DNA of 64,000 nt from Vicia villosa. Taxonomy: Eukaryota > Streptophyta > Magnoliopsida > Fabales > Fabaceae. How positions within the stretch are numbered: position 1 is the first letter of the stretch; every line of letters starts with the position of its first letter. Under the pieces are notes generated by a model. The model was not told where the DNA came from and made no database searches. It saw only the letters and a program-made list of their open reading frames with translations. The DNA lies in NCBI RefSeq assembly GCF_029867415.1, contig NW_026705488.1, forward strand, positions 124,001 through 188,000. The letters run 5' to 3'. The position numbers and the translations under genes are program-made. This document shows, piece after piece, positions 34,370 through 45,431 of the stretch.

Positions 34370-34790
34370 TATTTCTTGACACCCTCCCCCGGAGAATATG
34401 ATAAAGATCAATGTAGATGGTATTTTCATTGGTAATCCAGGGCCATACGACTTTGGTGGTCTTTTGAGAAACTCTCCTAGAGATTGGATCACAGGTTTTG
34501 CATGAAGTTTTGTTTTCACCTCTAATAACAATGTTTAACTTCAAATCATTTCTCATGGCCTTTATATTGCTTTGAATCATGGTTTCAGAAATGTGGTTTA
34601 TGAGTTTGACTCTCAAATGGCTCACAAGTTTATTTGAGTGTGTTTTCTACTCACTTGTATGCGCCTACAGTGGATCATATCCAATCTCTTATTCATAAAG
34701 AGCATAAGCTTGTCCTTGTTCGCACTTTATGTGCATGGAATGCTAGTGTTGTTCCGTTCTGGAACCAGATATGAGAAGTTGAACGAAGGG
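34370..34790 (+). pseudogene. RNase H-like domain pseudogene
   Basis: The plus strand reads PPPENMIKINVDG, then NPGPYDFGGLLRNSPRDW, then ISHGLYIALNHGF and YEFDSQMA. This is the pattern of the plant RNase H-like domain found in LINE elements and stand-alone copies. At least three in-frame stops interrupt it, one at the position of the catalytic AELxA-type glutamate. A downstream piece (HLYAPTVDHIQSLIHKEHKL) continues in another frame. No reverse transcriptase is beside it. Confidence 0.75.
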
Positions 34791-34926
34791 GACGATTGAT
34801 CGTAGCCTCTGATGCGGTGGAGTGAAGGACCTGCAAAGTTAGCACTCCAATGCTCAAGTCAGAATATGAAGAAGAGTGAAATAAAATTGTATTTGAAACT
34901 TGTTACTTCGATTTTGGTGCATAATA

Positions 34927-34976
34927 TGTGTGTGTGTGTGTGTGTGCGTGTGTGTGTGTGTGCGCGCGTGTGTGTG
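34927..34976. repeat. (TG)n microsatellite
   Basis: About 25 TG units with CG interruptions. Confidence 0.95.
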
Positions 34977-34977
34977 T

Positions 34978-35230
34978 TTTATGAATGTCTATTTTAGCAA
35001 GATTTAACTAAAAATGGTTAAATGCACCCTAAGGTGTATGTTGCTAAAGCACACCTTCATAAAAACAAGTGGATCTATGTTAGCAAACCCCATGGGGATT
35101 TGCTAAAATAAACCCACTAATTTTTATGAAGGTGTATTTTTGCAAGTTTTAACTAAAAAATAGTTAAATGTGCCTTAAGGTGATTGTTGTTATAATAGAC
35201 CTTTGTAAAAACAAGTGACTCTACATTAGC
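34978..35230. repeat. Imperfect direct repeat of about 115 bp, MITE-like
   Basis: Two copies (about 34978-35093 and 35129-35230) share AACTAAAAATGGTTAAATG, a palindromic CCTTAAGG/CCCTAAGG core and AAAACAAGTG. No coding. A (TA)n run follows at about 35240-35276. I see nothing else up to the copia remnant at 35575. Confidence 0.6.
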
Positions 35231-35236
35231 AAACTC

Positions 35237-35280
<44 letters not shown>

Positions 35281-35574
35281 AACTAACTATTTACTCGTTG
35301 TTCTTTATGAATGTGTGTTGGATGTGTTTTACGGTTAAGATCTCTTGGGATCATAAAAGTAACTACTTCCAGTGATTAGGAAGATTCTAGAAAGAGTGGA
35401 ACCTAGATTGCAGGTTGAGTCGGTATGGTCGACTTAGGTCGTTTGGAGTCTTTTTGATCGGCCCAAAATAGATGTCAATGCATTGATTATCCTCGGAGTA
35501 GTGTGTTGTGCAATTGGAGCGTCAAAGTAGTGAAGGCCTTCAATTTGGTTATAAAATTTTGCAATTAATCTTGC

Positions 35575-36330
35575 TTAATTTTTTATACCTTTCAATAGAT
35601 CCATCAACAAAATGTTTGATTTTTTATACCCATCTACGGCCAATTGGATAAACATTTAGAGGTAAATATACAAATTTTCATGTTCCTTTTTTCTCAAGTG
35701 CAATAAATTCAACTTGCATTGCTTGATTCCAACAGTCAAACTTACTATCCTTAGCATAGGATTTGGGTTCAATTTGTGAAAAAAATGAGAGAGAATAATG
35801 GGAATGAAAATTAGAAAGATTGAAATAAGACAGGAAATTAGGAACATGGTGAATTAATTAATATGGAAGTATATATTCATGGAAGGATACATGATTATAG
35901 TGACAGTTTTTTTTAGCTCTGATCATAAAGGACATTGCCTTTCATATAAAATGTGTATCTGGAAAATATGGACTTTTTGGGTTTGGGATCAAGTTTTATT
36001 CTGAGTGTGAAGTATGGATGCATAGCATAGCGATTCAAACACCTTGAATGAATTTGTGTCAGGTAATGTGTCATATGACAAATAAAGTTTAGACAGTTTA
36101 AAACTGGTATAGTAATGATCTATCAACATTAAGTAGATGTTGATACTTTCTTTCAACTCTACTATTTTGTTGGGAATTTCAACAAATGATTTTTTTTTAG
36201 GATGTCATTAGATGCATAAAACTGATTAAATCAAAATTCAGGATCATTGTCTGTTTTGATGGTCTTATGGGTAACATTGAATTGTTTACCAATCATGGTT
36301 ATAAATTTGACAATTTCTTTATAAACCCAC
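35575..36330 (-). pseudogene. Old Ty1/copia pol remnant (integrase and reverse transcriptase pieces)
   Basis: The minus strand of 36241-36316 reads KFITMIGKQFNVTHKTIKT followed by DNDPEF, the copia integrase pattern around the second catalytic aspartate. At 35575-35660 PIGRRWVYKIK and DGSIERYKIK match the start of copia reverse transcriptase. Between them are stops, frameshifts and probably deletions. It belongs with the gag/protease remnant at 57411-58345; the gypsy element 36495-57410 lies between them. Confidence 0.75.
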
Positions 36331-36369
36331 CTGGGATGAGGACCCCGGCTCAAAATCCCAAAATACACT

Positions 36370-36441
36370 TTTGTTTTGGAGATGCATCTCCGAAAACACT
36401 TTTTTCACATTTAGAACATATTTCGAAGATACATCTCCGAA
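36370..36441. repeat. Two CGGAGATGCATCTCCG-type palindromes
   Basis: GGAGATGCATCTCC is centred at 36384, and a one-armed variant (GAAGATACATCTCC) at about 36431, 47 bp apart. They lie between the copia remnant and the gypsy LTR, and may come from a further LTR family. Confidence 0.5.
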
Positions 36442-36494
36442 AACTTCATATTTGATTTTGAATAAAATAATCCATAAAAATTATGTGTGATTAT

Positions 36495-36772
36495 TGATAA
36501 AGATGGTTCTACAACTAGTACCAAACTAGGGTTTTCACCCTTGAATAAACACAAAACAATTAAAATAAGACTTTTTGAATAATTTTCTACCTTCTTCAAA
36601 GAAGAAAGGGAACTTAAATACAAAGAGGAACCTGCTGGTTCACAAATGGGCCTAACCCAACTTTAGGGAAAAAAGACAATAAAACAGACTTAATAAAATA
36701 AAATTAAATTAATTGGGCACAAAGTCTTTCATCCATTTGGGCTGTTTCTTTTCACGAATGGGCCTGTTATCA
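36495..36772 (-). repeat. 3' LTR of the short-LTR gypsy element
   Basis: 278 bp, also encoding the C-terminal residues and stop of the upstream pol frame. The next bases inward (minus strand GGGCCCCGTAATAG) are the likely polypurine tract. Confidence 0.85.
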
Positions 36773-37600
36773 CTATTACGGGGCCCAAAAACATCCTTGT
36801 CCTCAAGGATGGGCTTGACAACTTTGTTTGTGGTAAAAGCAGCGGCCCAGTTTGGGAATCCAGACTGAAGATGAACATTGGGGACAGCTGGGGGGCATGA
36901 GGAAACATGTGGGGAAGAGTGAACAGGCTGGAAAGGTTGGGAAAAGTCTGCATGGGGAACAGGTGGAATTAAAGAAGTGTGGTGGGGCAGAGTTTGCTTT
37001 GGAATTGTGTCCTTTGAGACATTGGAACACGGCAAGGCACGTGAAGTGGCAGAGAAATCCAATAGTGGAGATTTGTGGTCAAAGTTAGGTGGGCTAACGA
37101 ACGGTTGTGATGGAAAAGGGATAGATTCGTTGGAGATTTGTTTATTGCACTTAGAGATTAAAGTGCTCTTTGTATTCTCATTCACAGACTTAGAGCCTTC
37201 AAGTAAAATTTCCTTCCCCTTATCAAGAGCGTGTCCTCTCTCTTTCTCAGTTTGTTTTCGCTCTTCTTCTCCCAAATGTTCTTCATCTGGTTCACTATTT
37301 GCGATACCTGTATTCTCTTCTAAGTCATCCAATTTCTCGCTCTCTGGTGGAGATGGCGGTTCAAAGTCCGACGGAATCACCGAAGAAGGATTAGTGATGG
37401 AGCGGTCATGAAAAGCTCGCAGTTGTGAGAAATGGAACACCGGATGAATCTTAGACGATGGTGGTAGAGAGATCTTGTACGCCACAAGCCCGATGCGTTG
37501 TTCGACTTTGAAAGGCCCAAAGAAGCGTTTTGAAAGCTTCTGAGATACGCGTTTGGTGACCTAAGTTTGTCGGTAACGTTGAAGTTTAATTCAAACAAGA
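36709..37600 (-). pseudogene. C-terminal pol tail of the gypsy element
   Basis: The minus strand reads [20 protein letters not shown] then [16 protein letters not shown], the conserved integrase C-terminal segment that precedes the chromodomain in chromoviruses. No chromodomain follows. Instead there is a tail of about 220 residues rich in Ser, Pro and Glu that ends [13 protein letters not shown], with its stop inside the 3' LTR. Two in-frame stops lie near 37560-37590, just before this segment. Confidence 0.7.
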
Positions 37601-39430
37601 TCTCCTTTTGTGAAGTTACAATCGGTACGATTCTTATTACTTTGCGTTTCCATTTGTTTCTTGCTTTTGAGTAAGTTTCGTTGCAAAGTGCTTAATATCT
37701 CCTCTCTGTTTTGCAAGGATTCGTCCAACGATGGAACTGGTGCAGATCCGGCTGTATAATGGGGAAAGGAAGGTGGCGGAAGTCCGTAGAGGACTTCAAA
37801 TGGGTCATCTTGATGGCGGAGTGATAATTTGTGTTGTGCCAGAGTTCTGCCAAGTGTAAGTAACGAAACCATCTCTTAGGATTGTCACTTGTGAAACAAC
37901 GTAGGTAGGTTTCCATGCATCTATTGACTACTTTTGCTTGGCCGTCAGTTTCAGGATGGTAAGTCGAGCTGTATTTCAGTGTGGTCCCTTGTGCGCGAAA
38001 GAGCTCTTTCCAGAAAGAACTAAGAAAAATGGGATCGCGATCTGACACGATTGATTTAGCTACTCCATGTAGGCGACACACTTCGACTGAGAAACGAAGA
38101 TCCAAATCCTTTGCTGAGAACTTAGTGGGAAGGCCAATGAAGTGGGAGAATTTCGTAAGCCTGTTGCATATCACCCAAATGACAGTATGACCGAAAGAAT
38201 TTGGTAAGTGAGTCACAAAGTCCATGCTTAGATCCTCCCATACCTGTTTAGGAATCGGCAATGGTTGTAAAAGCCCTTGCTTTTTGCTAGTCATGTATTT
38301 GTTTTGTTGACAAATGGTACATGTTTTCACAAACTCTTTGATATCTTTGTAGATTCCTGGCCACACAAAAGATGAAGACAGGCGGTTGAGAGTAGGCTGC
38401 AAACCTGAGTGTCCTCCTTCTGGTGTGCTGTGAAATTCAGTGATGATCTTCTCTCGTAGATCTGATGTTGCAGGTATAAATATTCTGTCCTTATAGTATA
38501 GCAAACCTTCCTTAACTTGAAAACTGTGACGTAAAGAGGTATCTGTAGTAACCTTCTTTATGAAAGCGTTTCCATCTGGATCTGATATGTAGTACTGCTT
38601 CAACTCATGTAGGAACAGCGGTACTGGGGATGAAAAGGATAGCAACATCATGGTGTCTTCACTTGGGATTCGACTCAGTGCGTCAGCAACTTGGTTAGCC
38701 TTGCCAGGTTTGTAATGAATGTCAAACTGAAACCCTTGTAGTTTAGCAGCCCATTTCTGCTGTTCTGGAGTTTGGATGGTTTGGACTAGGAGGTTCTTTA
38801 AGCTTTTCTGATCCGTATAAATATGAAAATGCCTTCCTATTAAATATTGTCGCCATTTCTTTACAGCTTCGGTGATGGCGTACATCTCCCTGATGTAAAT
38901 AGAGGAAGCCTGAAGGCGATTGCATAATTTCTTACTGAAGAAGGCTATTGGGTGACCTTGCTGTGACAATACTGCACCAATTACAACCGCAGAAGCATCA
39001 GTCTCAAGGGTGAAAGGAAGGTTGAAGTCTGGAAGACATAGAATAGGGGTTTCTGTCATTTTTCTTTTCAAGGTTGTAAATGTTGTCTCAGCCTCTGTAT
39101 GCCAATGTAATCTAGTGGAATGTAATAAATCGGTGAGAGGAGCGGCGAGAGTGGCGTAGTGACGAACAAATCGTCGATAAAAGCCGGTGATGCCTAAAAA
39201 ACCCCTAAGTGTCGTGAGTGAACGTGGTCTCGGCCAATCTAGGATTGCTTGAATCTTCGCAGGATCTAGGGTTACACCGTCACTTGAGATAATATGACCT
39301 AAATAATCAACCTTAGGAACGGCAAAAACACACTTTGATAACTTTGCAAAAAATTTGTTAGATAAAAGCAAGTCTAAAATCAACTGTAAGTGTTGTGCAT
39401 GATCAGAAATAGATGAACTATAGATCAGAA
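37601..39430 (-). pseudogene. Reverse transcriptase end, RNase H and integrase of the gypsy element
   Basis: The segment begins in the reverse transcriptase just after the YxDD-equivalent (FFDD) motif. It includes the thumb (KCVFAVPKVDYLGHIIS), RNase H (TLETDASAVVIGAVLSQ, IYTDQKSLKNLL, KANQVADALSRIP) and integrase. The zinc finger (HSGLQPTLNRL...CTICQQNK) and the first two catalytic aspartates (LSMDFVTHLP, VSDRDPIF) are visible. At the third catalytic position the usual Glu is Lys (DGQAKVVNRC), so the integrase would be inactive even without the frameshift near 37800. The open frame is 563 residues (37692-39383). Confidence 0.9.
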
Positions 39431-40603
39431 TATCATCAAAAAAACTAAAACAAACCGTCTAAGATAAGGTCTAAGTAAATCATTCATAGCTGATTGAAAT
39501 GAGCTAGGAGCATTAGTTAACCCGAAGGGCATAACCAAAAACTCATAGTGGCCATCGAAAGTCCTAAATGTTGTTTTGTGTGTATCCTCCGGTGAGACCC
39601 TTATTTGGTGATAACCAGGTTGAAGATCGATCTTAGTAAAAATAGTTGCAGAACCAAGTTCATCAAATAGCTCATCTATAGTTGGGATGGGGAAACGGTC
39701 GCGGACAGTGACTGCATTGAGTGCTCTGTAATCAACGCAAAATCTCCAAGTGCCGTCTTTTTTTCTTACTAAGAGGACAGGGGACGAGTATGGGCTATTG
39801 TTGGGTTTGATGATGCCCTCATGAAGCATTTCCTGTATAATTGTAGTCATGGCGTCTTTTTGTGAGTGGGGGTAGCGGTAAGGCTTGACGTTGACAGGTG
39901 CGGTGTTTGGTAATAGAGGAATATGGTGGTCGTGTTGGCATGGTGGGGGCAGGCCTTGGGGGGTTTGAAAAACAGTGCTGAAGGATTTTATTATGTTGGA
40001 AATTTGCTTTGGAATGGATGGTGGAAGTGAGGTAAGGCTAGTGGTAGTGAGGTTGGTATCTTTTTCTGGTTCGGAGATTTGGTGGTATATGAGTAGATGG
40101 ATGGATGCAACTGATTGAGTGTGGATAAGATGGCAGAGGTTATTGTATGATGAAGGGGTGGGAATGAATTTTGACTCACCGGTGATAGTGATGTCATTTT
40201 TGTTATAAGAAAAGGAGATTTTTGGAATGGAAAAGTCAGCTACAAGAGGTCCAAGAGTGCGCAACCACTCCATGCCGAGGACCACATCTGCCCCCTCAAT
40301 TGGGAGTAAGTGAGATGGGATTGTGAACAAGTTATTTTGTAAGGTGATTGGCACTTGAGGGCAAAGGACGGAGCAGGGTAATTTGGATCTGTTGCCTACC
40401 ATTACTGAAAAGTTAGGGATTGGGGTAGTAGGCAGTTTGAGATGTTGGGCGATTCGAGGTTGCAAATTATTATGAGTACTTCCCGTGTCGATAAGAACAG
40501 CAACTGTTAAGCCCTGAATTAATCCATGGAATTTCAAAAAATTTGGAGAGATGGCCAATAGCAGCGTGTGGGGATAGCTGAAAGTAAGTCTCATTTGTAT
40601 CAA
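39425..40603 (-). pseudogene. Protease and reverse transcriptase of the gypsy element
   Basis: A 392-residue open frame holds the aspartic protease motif [11 protein letters not shown] (about residue 35) and reverse transcriptase motifs [35 protein letters not shown] and [15 protein letters not shown]. It ends in ...VLVFLMIF, where a run of seven T (one fewer than required) shifts the frame exactly at the catalytic FFDD motif. A second frameshift near 40565 separates it from gag. These enzymes would cleave the polyprotein and copy the element RNA. Confidence 0.9.
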
Positions 40604-41567
40604 TTGGCAAAATGGGCTCTGTGTTAGGAACAGAATCCTCTTGGAAGTTTATTTCCTCATCATCCACCAATAATAATATAAACTTGCCAGTTGAACACTT
40701 ATGTCCCGGAATGAACTTTTCGTCACAGTTGAAACACAACCCTTGAGCGCGACGTTCTTGGAGTTGAGCGTTGGAGAGGCGTCGAATGGGTAGTTTAGTA
40801 GATTGGGTTTGATTTTGTGGTTTTTGGTTAATGGTTGCTGCTGCTGTGGGTTGAGGGGTCGTATTGGGCCGAGGGAAAGGGGTAGAAAAGGGCTTTTGGA
40901 ACTTTGGTTTGGCATCACGAATTTTTTATTCTATAAGCTTAGCTAGCCCAATTGCTTGTGAAATGGAAGTAGGTTTGTGGATGGAAATCTCATTCTGGAT
41001 TTCAGGTGTAAGGCCAGAAATGAAGCAATTCAGAATGGCATCGGGGGACAGACCAACAACCTGATTGCCTATTTTTTCAAAAGCAGCTTGGTATTCCACA
41101 ACAGAAGCTGTTTGCTTCAACTTGAACAGTTCTGCTTGGTGATTTGCGTAGGTGGATGGAACAAAACGCAGTTCTAATGCCCTTCTAAACGAAAACCAGT
41201 CCAATAATTCATTACTTTGGTGCATCCATTTAAACCAGCATAGTGCATCTCCTTTCATATAGAAAGACATCATTGCAAGTCGGTTTTCAGAAGGAAGGTT
41301 ATAAAATTCAAAAAACTGTTCTGCTTGGAATAACCATTCCAAGGGATTTGTGCCATCAAACATTGCTAATTCGAGCTTAGGTGTACGAAACGGGGGTAAT
41401 GGGGTCATTTGTGGGTAAGGGATTTGTTGTGGGAATGGAATAGAGGTTTGGGAATGAGGAGAGAAACCAGCGGTGACAAATGGGATTGTGTAAGGTGGGG
41501 ATGTAGAGAAAGGCTGGAAGGGTAGGCTGTAAGGAATAAAAGGTGGGTTAAGTTGTTGGGCTGTTGT

Positions 41568-42386
41568 TGTAACACCCGAGGCCGAAGAAGGCGAGGGGTG
41601 GTTACACTGCATGTAACACTTGAGGCCAATGAGGGCTAGGGTGGTCGCCACATCGGAATGAGAGGGATCTTGAGATCGTGTAGGTATGGGACTGCATGGT
41701 TGAAGAAAAGCTTATAAGGATTGATGGGTACTACCTATACCAACAAGATGCATCTTCTTTTCGGTAGCTCATTCCATAAGAACTCCACAGTTAAGCGTGC
41801 TTGACTTGGAGTAGTATTGGGATGGGTGACCTTCTGGGAAGTTTCCCAGAAAGCGTGCGAGTGAGGTCAAAGCATGCTGAAAAGACCCGTGTTGGTTTGT
41901 GGGGTCAGTAGATCATCCCGAAAGCAGTCTGGGGCGTTACAAATGGTATCAGAGCCAGACCTCTCCCAGTACGATGTGGTTCGAGGACGAACCATGCGGA
42001 AGCTGGTGGGCATGTAACACCCGAGGCCGAAGAAGGCGAGGGGTGGTTACACCGCATGTAACACTTGAGGCCAATGAGGGCTAGGGTGGTCGCCACATCG
42101 GAATGAGAGGGATCTTGAGATCGTGCAGGTACGGGACTGCATGGTTGAAGAAAAGCTTATAAGGATTGATGGGTACTACCTATACCAACAAGATGCATCT
42201 TCTTTTCGGTAGCTCATTCCATAAGAACTCCACAGTTAAGCGTGCTTGACTTGGAGTAGTATTGGGATGGGTGACCTTCTGGGAAGTTTCCCGGAAAGCG
42301 TGCGAGTGAGGTCAAAGCATGCTGAAAAGACCCGTGTTGGTTTGTGGGGTCAGTCGATCATCCCGAAAGCAGACTGGGGCGTTACA
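41568..42386 (+). mobile_element. Cassandra element (TRIM with 5S-rRNA-like LTRs)
   Basis: Two 374-bp LTRs (41568-41941 and 42013-42386) start TGTAACACCCGAGG and end GGGGCGTTACA. Perfect TSD GTTGT lies at 41563-41567 and 42387-42391. The 71-bp interior has the initiator-Met primer site TGGTATCAGAGCC and a purine-rich GGAAGCTGGTGGGCA. Each LTR contains 5S-like sequence with the Pol III internal control elements. About six differences separate the LTRs. The element has no coding capacity. Confidence 0.93.
41790..41850 (+). promoter_or_regulatory. 5S-rRNA-like Pol III internal promoter in Cassandra LTR 1
   Basis: AGTTAAGCGTGCTTGACTTG (A-box region) is followed by GAGTAGTATTGGGATGGGTG and ACCTTCTGGGAAGT (C-box region). 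This matches the second half of plant 5S rRNA with a few changes. It recurs in LTR 2 around 42235-42295. Confidence 0.85.
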
Positions 42387-42868
42387 GTTGTCATGTGTAG
42401 TGAGGAGGGAATTGTTGGTTGGGGGTAGGATGGGAGAAAATAGTGGAATGTCTAGTGGGTGTATAGGTAGGGGTAACCGTGTGAGGCATAGTCAAGTTCA
42501 TAGGTGAAGAGGCTAGGGTTTTAGAGATACCTGACGAAGAAGAGGTGGTTGTGTTTGCAGCAGCGGCATACTGCCCTTCACGTAGCGCAACCAGCTTGGT
42601 CAGAATGGACATCATGGAATCATAACGATTGTCCCCAACATGTTTTTCCTTGTCCATCCTTGCATTCAGCTGACCAACCTGCTGGTGCAGATCTGATGAA
42701 ACCAGCCCAAGTCTTTCATCTAACTGCTGGTTTTGGTCTTGTAGAGCATTATTAAGATGAAGTTGTGTTGTTTGAACAGCTGTTTGGACAGCTTCTTCCA
42801 CTAGTTCTTTAGAAGAGGGATTATGGAGTTTTGGGGGAGCCATGAGAGCATAGAATGAAAGCACCAAA

Positions 42869-43027
42869 TGATAAAGATGATTCGACAACTAGTACCAAAC
42901 TAGGGTTTTCACCCTTGAATAAACACAAAACAATTAAAATAAGACTTTCTGAATAATTTTCTACCTTCTTCAAAGAAGAAAGGGAACTTAAATACAAAGA
43001 GGAACCTGCTGGTTCACAAATGGGCCT
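42869..43027 (-). repeat. 5' LTR of the gypsy element, first part
   Basis: The piece runs to GGCCT (43023-43027), where the Tekay-like tandem begins. The remainder is 57293-57410. The minus strand TTTGGTGCTTTCAT just inside is the likely primer binding site. Confidence 0.85.
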
Positions 43028-45431
43028 TGTAACACCCCATAATTTCAGTTTATTAATTTAATTTGGATTTAAATTAAATAATTGGAATTTTAGTAATTTT
43101 ATTTGGAATTATTTGGAAAATGGTGAAATATTGGCATTTGGGCCTAGAGTGGTGGTTAGCAGAAGAGGGGGTGTTGACTAAGCAAACCCATTATAATATT
43201 TTATTTTATTTTTCATAAAATAAAGGAATTGGAAAAAAAAAAGAAGAAGAAGCAGTAGAAGCAGATTTTGGAAAAGGAGAACACGTGAAAGTGAGAAGAG
43301 CCAAAGGGGGAGAAGAACTTCGAAGATTCGACTCTGAGGTAAGGGGGGATTCTTCGGGTTAGTATTCCTTATGCGATTGTAGGTGGTATGATTGATTAGG
43401 ATTGTGGTCTAGTTCAATCGTATGTGTCGGGTTTGGGAATTTTGTTAGGTTTTGATAATCTAGTATGAATTGACATGATTCTGTTGATACTTGTGATATA
43501 TGATGTTAATACATGTCAATAACTTGTTTGAAATGTGTAATTGTGTGAAAATCAATGATAATTGTGTGTATGTTCGTATGTACCTGAAATTGGGGAAATG
43601 GGATATGGTAAATGCTGTCAAAACGGTGATTTTTGCTGTGCAGGTACGTAGGAACCGGTTCCCATGTGGGACGAACCGGTTCCCCCTTGTAAAAACAGAG
43701 AAATATGGATTCTGGGTAGCTGGGAACCGGTTCCCATGTAGGGACAACCCGGTTCCCCATAGTAAAAACCAGAGACGAGACTTTGAAGCTGCCAGGAACC
43801 GGTTCCCACGTAGGGACAACCCCGTTCCTGCAGCATTTTTCTAAAAATGTTTTATCTTTGAAAACTCATAACTTTTGATCTGAGTATCCGATTTATGTGC
43901 CGTTTTGGGCGTTGCGAAGCTAATGAGATGCTTTATCTGATGAATTGATAAAATGGGCAATAGCCAAATTTACTTTTAAACTCGATTTAATTATTAATGA
44001 ATTGAAAGATAGTATATGTATATGTGCTTATATATATGACTATTGATGCATGTATTTGTGTTGGTGATGAGATTGTGATATCCATTGAGTGATGTTAGTA
44101 TATAACATGTCGTAGATGATATATGTTTTGTGATTATGTTGTTGGGTTGCTTTGACAATTTGTTACATTGTGTGCAATGATGATGGATATAACGATGTTT
44201 GATCGTGGTGATGATTGGTGATTGTGAATATTAATATATTGTTAATATTAATATGTTGGTTATGGTGGCAATTAACATTAATATGATGTGTATGTTAATG
44301 TGAGGATGTAGTGTACATATGTGAATGATTGTATATGTATGATGATGATGATTGATGATTGTGAATATTAATATGTTGTTAATATTAATATGTTGGCTAT
44401 GGTGGCAATTAACATTAATATGATGTGTATGTTAATTGTGATGATGTGATGTATGAATGTGAATGATTGAATGATGCTTATACATGTACATACTTGTTGT
44501 GACCTTATTGGTAAGAGGTGTTAAGCGATGTTAAGCATCGGAATGATGATGATGTATGAAGATGTAAGTATGTGTCATGTGTGCATTATTCATAAATCAT
44601 TTGCATTGGAAGGCTAATTCCCATTGTGTGGAGATTAGCGGGAAGTCATCGTGTGCCCATGTGGGGTGTGAGCGATGAGGCAGTAGTCGTGTGCCCATGT
44701 GGGGTGTGAGCGACTAGAGGGCAGTATCAAAGAGAGAAGTCTTGTGATATGATTCACGAATTTTGGTACCACATGCATAGTGTCAGTTGCATCATATGCA
44801 TTGGTGATAACATGATTGGATGAGATCCAGTGTTATGCCTTGGTGTGTTTACATGATTGATGTGTTGAGAAGATGTTGTTAATATGACTTGATCCTTGAT
44901 GAAATTGATGAGTTGTGGGCCGATGGTCAATATTGTTGGATGATGCTTGCTTGTTGTAATAATTCCGATTATATGTATGATTGAGTGGATGATAATTACT
45001 ATGAGATTTTATTGCTTATGATTGCATAATGCTTATTAATTCGAATGAAACTCACCCTTACTTTGATGATTTCAGATTAAGGATGTAGCGGCGTCTTGAT
45101 TGGGTGAAGATAGCTTGTAAGCTAGCCCGTAGTTCGTGTCGAGTCATGCTCTGATTGTAACACTGGGGAACGATAGTTTAGAGACGAATTATTATGTCAG
45201 TCTTGTTGTTTTATGATCGTTTTAGAATAACTTGCATGGATAATGAATATGCAATGTTATGGATTATTGTCCGCTGTGTTGAACATGAATTGTAATTATG
45301 TTAAGTGGTTCCTCGTGTAGCATGACAAATGACTATGGTATTTTTATGTTAAAGAAGTTGTGACATCCTTGTATTTCATGTTTACTCTGAATATTATTCT
45401 ATTTTCCGCGGGGGTTTAGAAGGGTGTTACA
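43028..45431 (+). repeat. Tekay-like LTR 1
   Basis: 2404 bp, one A shorter in the A run near 43234 than LTR 2 and LTR 3. Contains a palindrome array (43651-43829) and simple repeats of GATGATGTG and TTAATATTAATATG type around 44160-44470. Confidence 0.93.
43651..43829. promoter_or_regulatory. Array of paired GGAACCGGTTCC palindromes in the Tekay-like LTR
   Basis: Palindromes centre on CpG at 43656, 43677, 43728, 43750, 43800 and 43823 (the fourth and last with one extra or changed base). Distances are 21, 51, 22, 50 and 23 bp. The arrays recur at 49579-49757 and 55507-55685. Unlike the other two families, no clear TATA box follows directly. A possible TATA box lies about 200 bp downstream (44027-44038). 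Confidence 0.85.

Larger units (their letters stand above)
40470..42843 (-). pseudogene. Gag of the gypsy element, split by Cassandra
   Basis: Gag starts at 42843 (MAPPKLHNPSSKE), 27 bases after the LTR end, with a coiled-coil-like N terminus (QDQNQQLDERLGLVSSDLHQ). It reads to a stop at the Cassandra junction and resumes from 41567 with the capsid region (FDGTNPLEWLFQAEQFFEFY, RRALELRFVPS, CFISGLTPEIQNEI). One in-frame stop occurs near 40926. It then reaches an atypical zinc knuckle CFNCDEKFIPGHKC, followed by an acidic linker to the protease frame. The two sides of the Cassandra insertion are in different frames, so an indel preceded or accompanied it. Confidence 0.8.

Noticed and set aside
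41790..42295. 5S rRNA genes
   Set aside because: Only part of 5S is present, embedded in LTRs bounded by TG...CA with TSDs, which identifies Cassandra.
43460..43844. ORFs of 114-119 residues repeated three times
   Set aside because: They are triplicated only because the LTR is. The frames are created by the GGAACCGGTTCC array and contain no domain.
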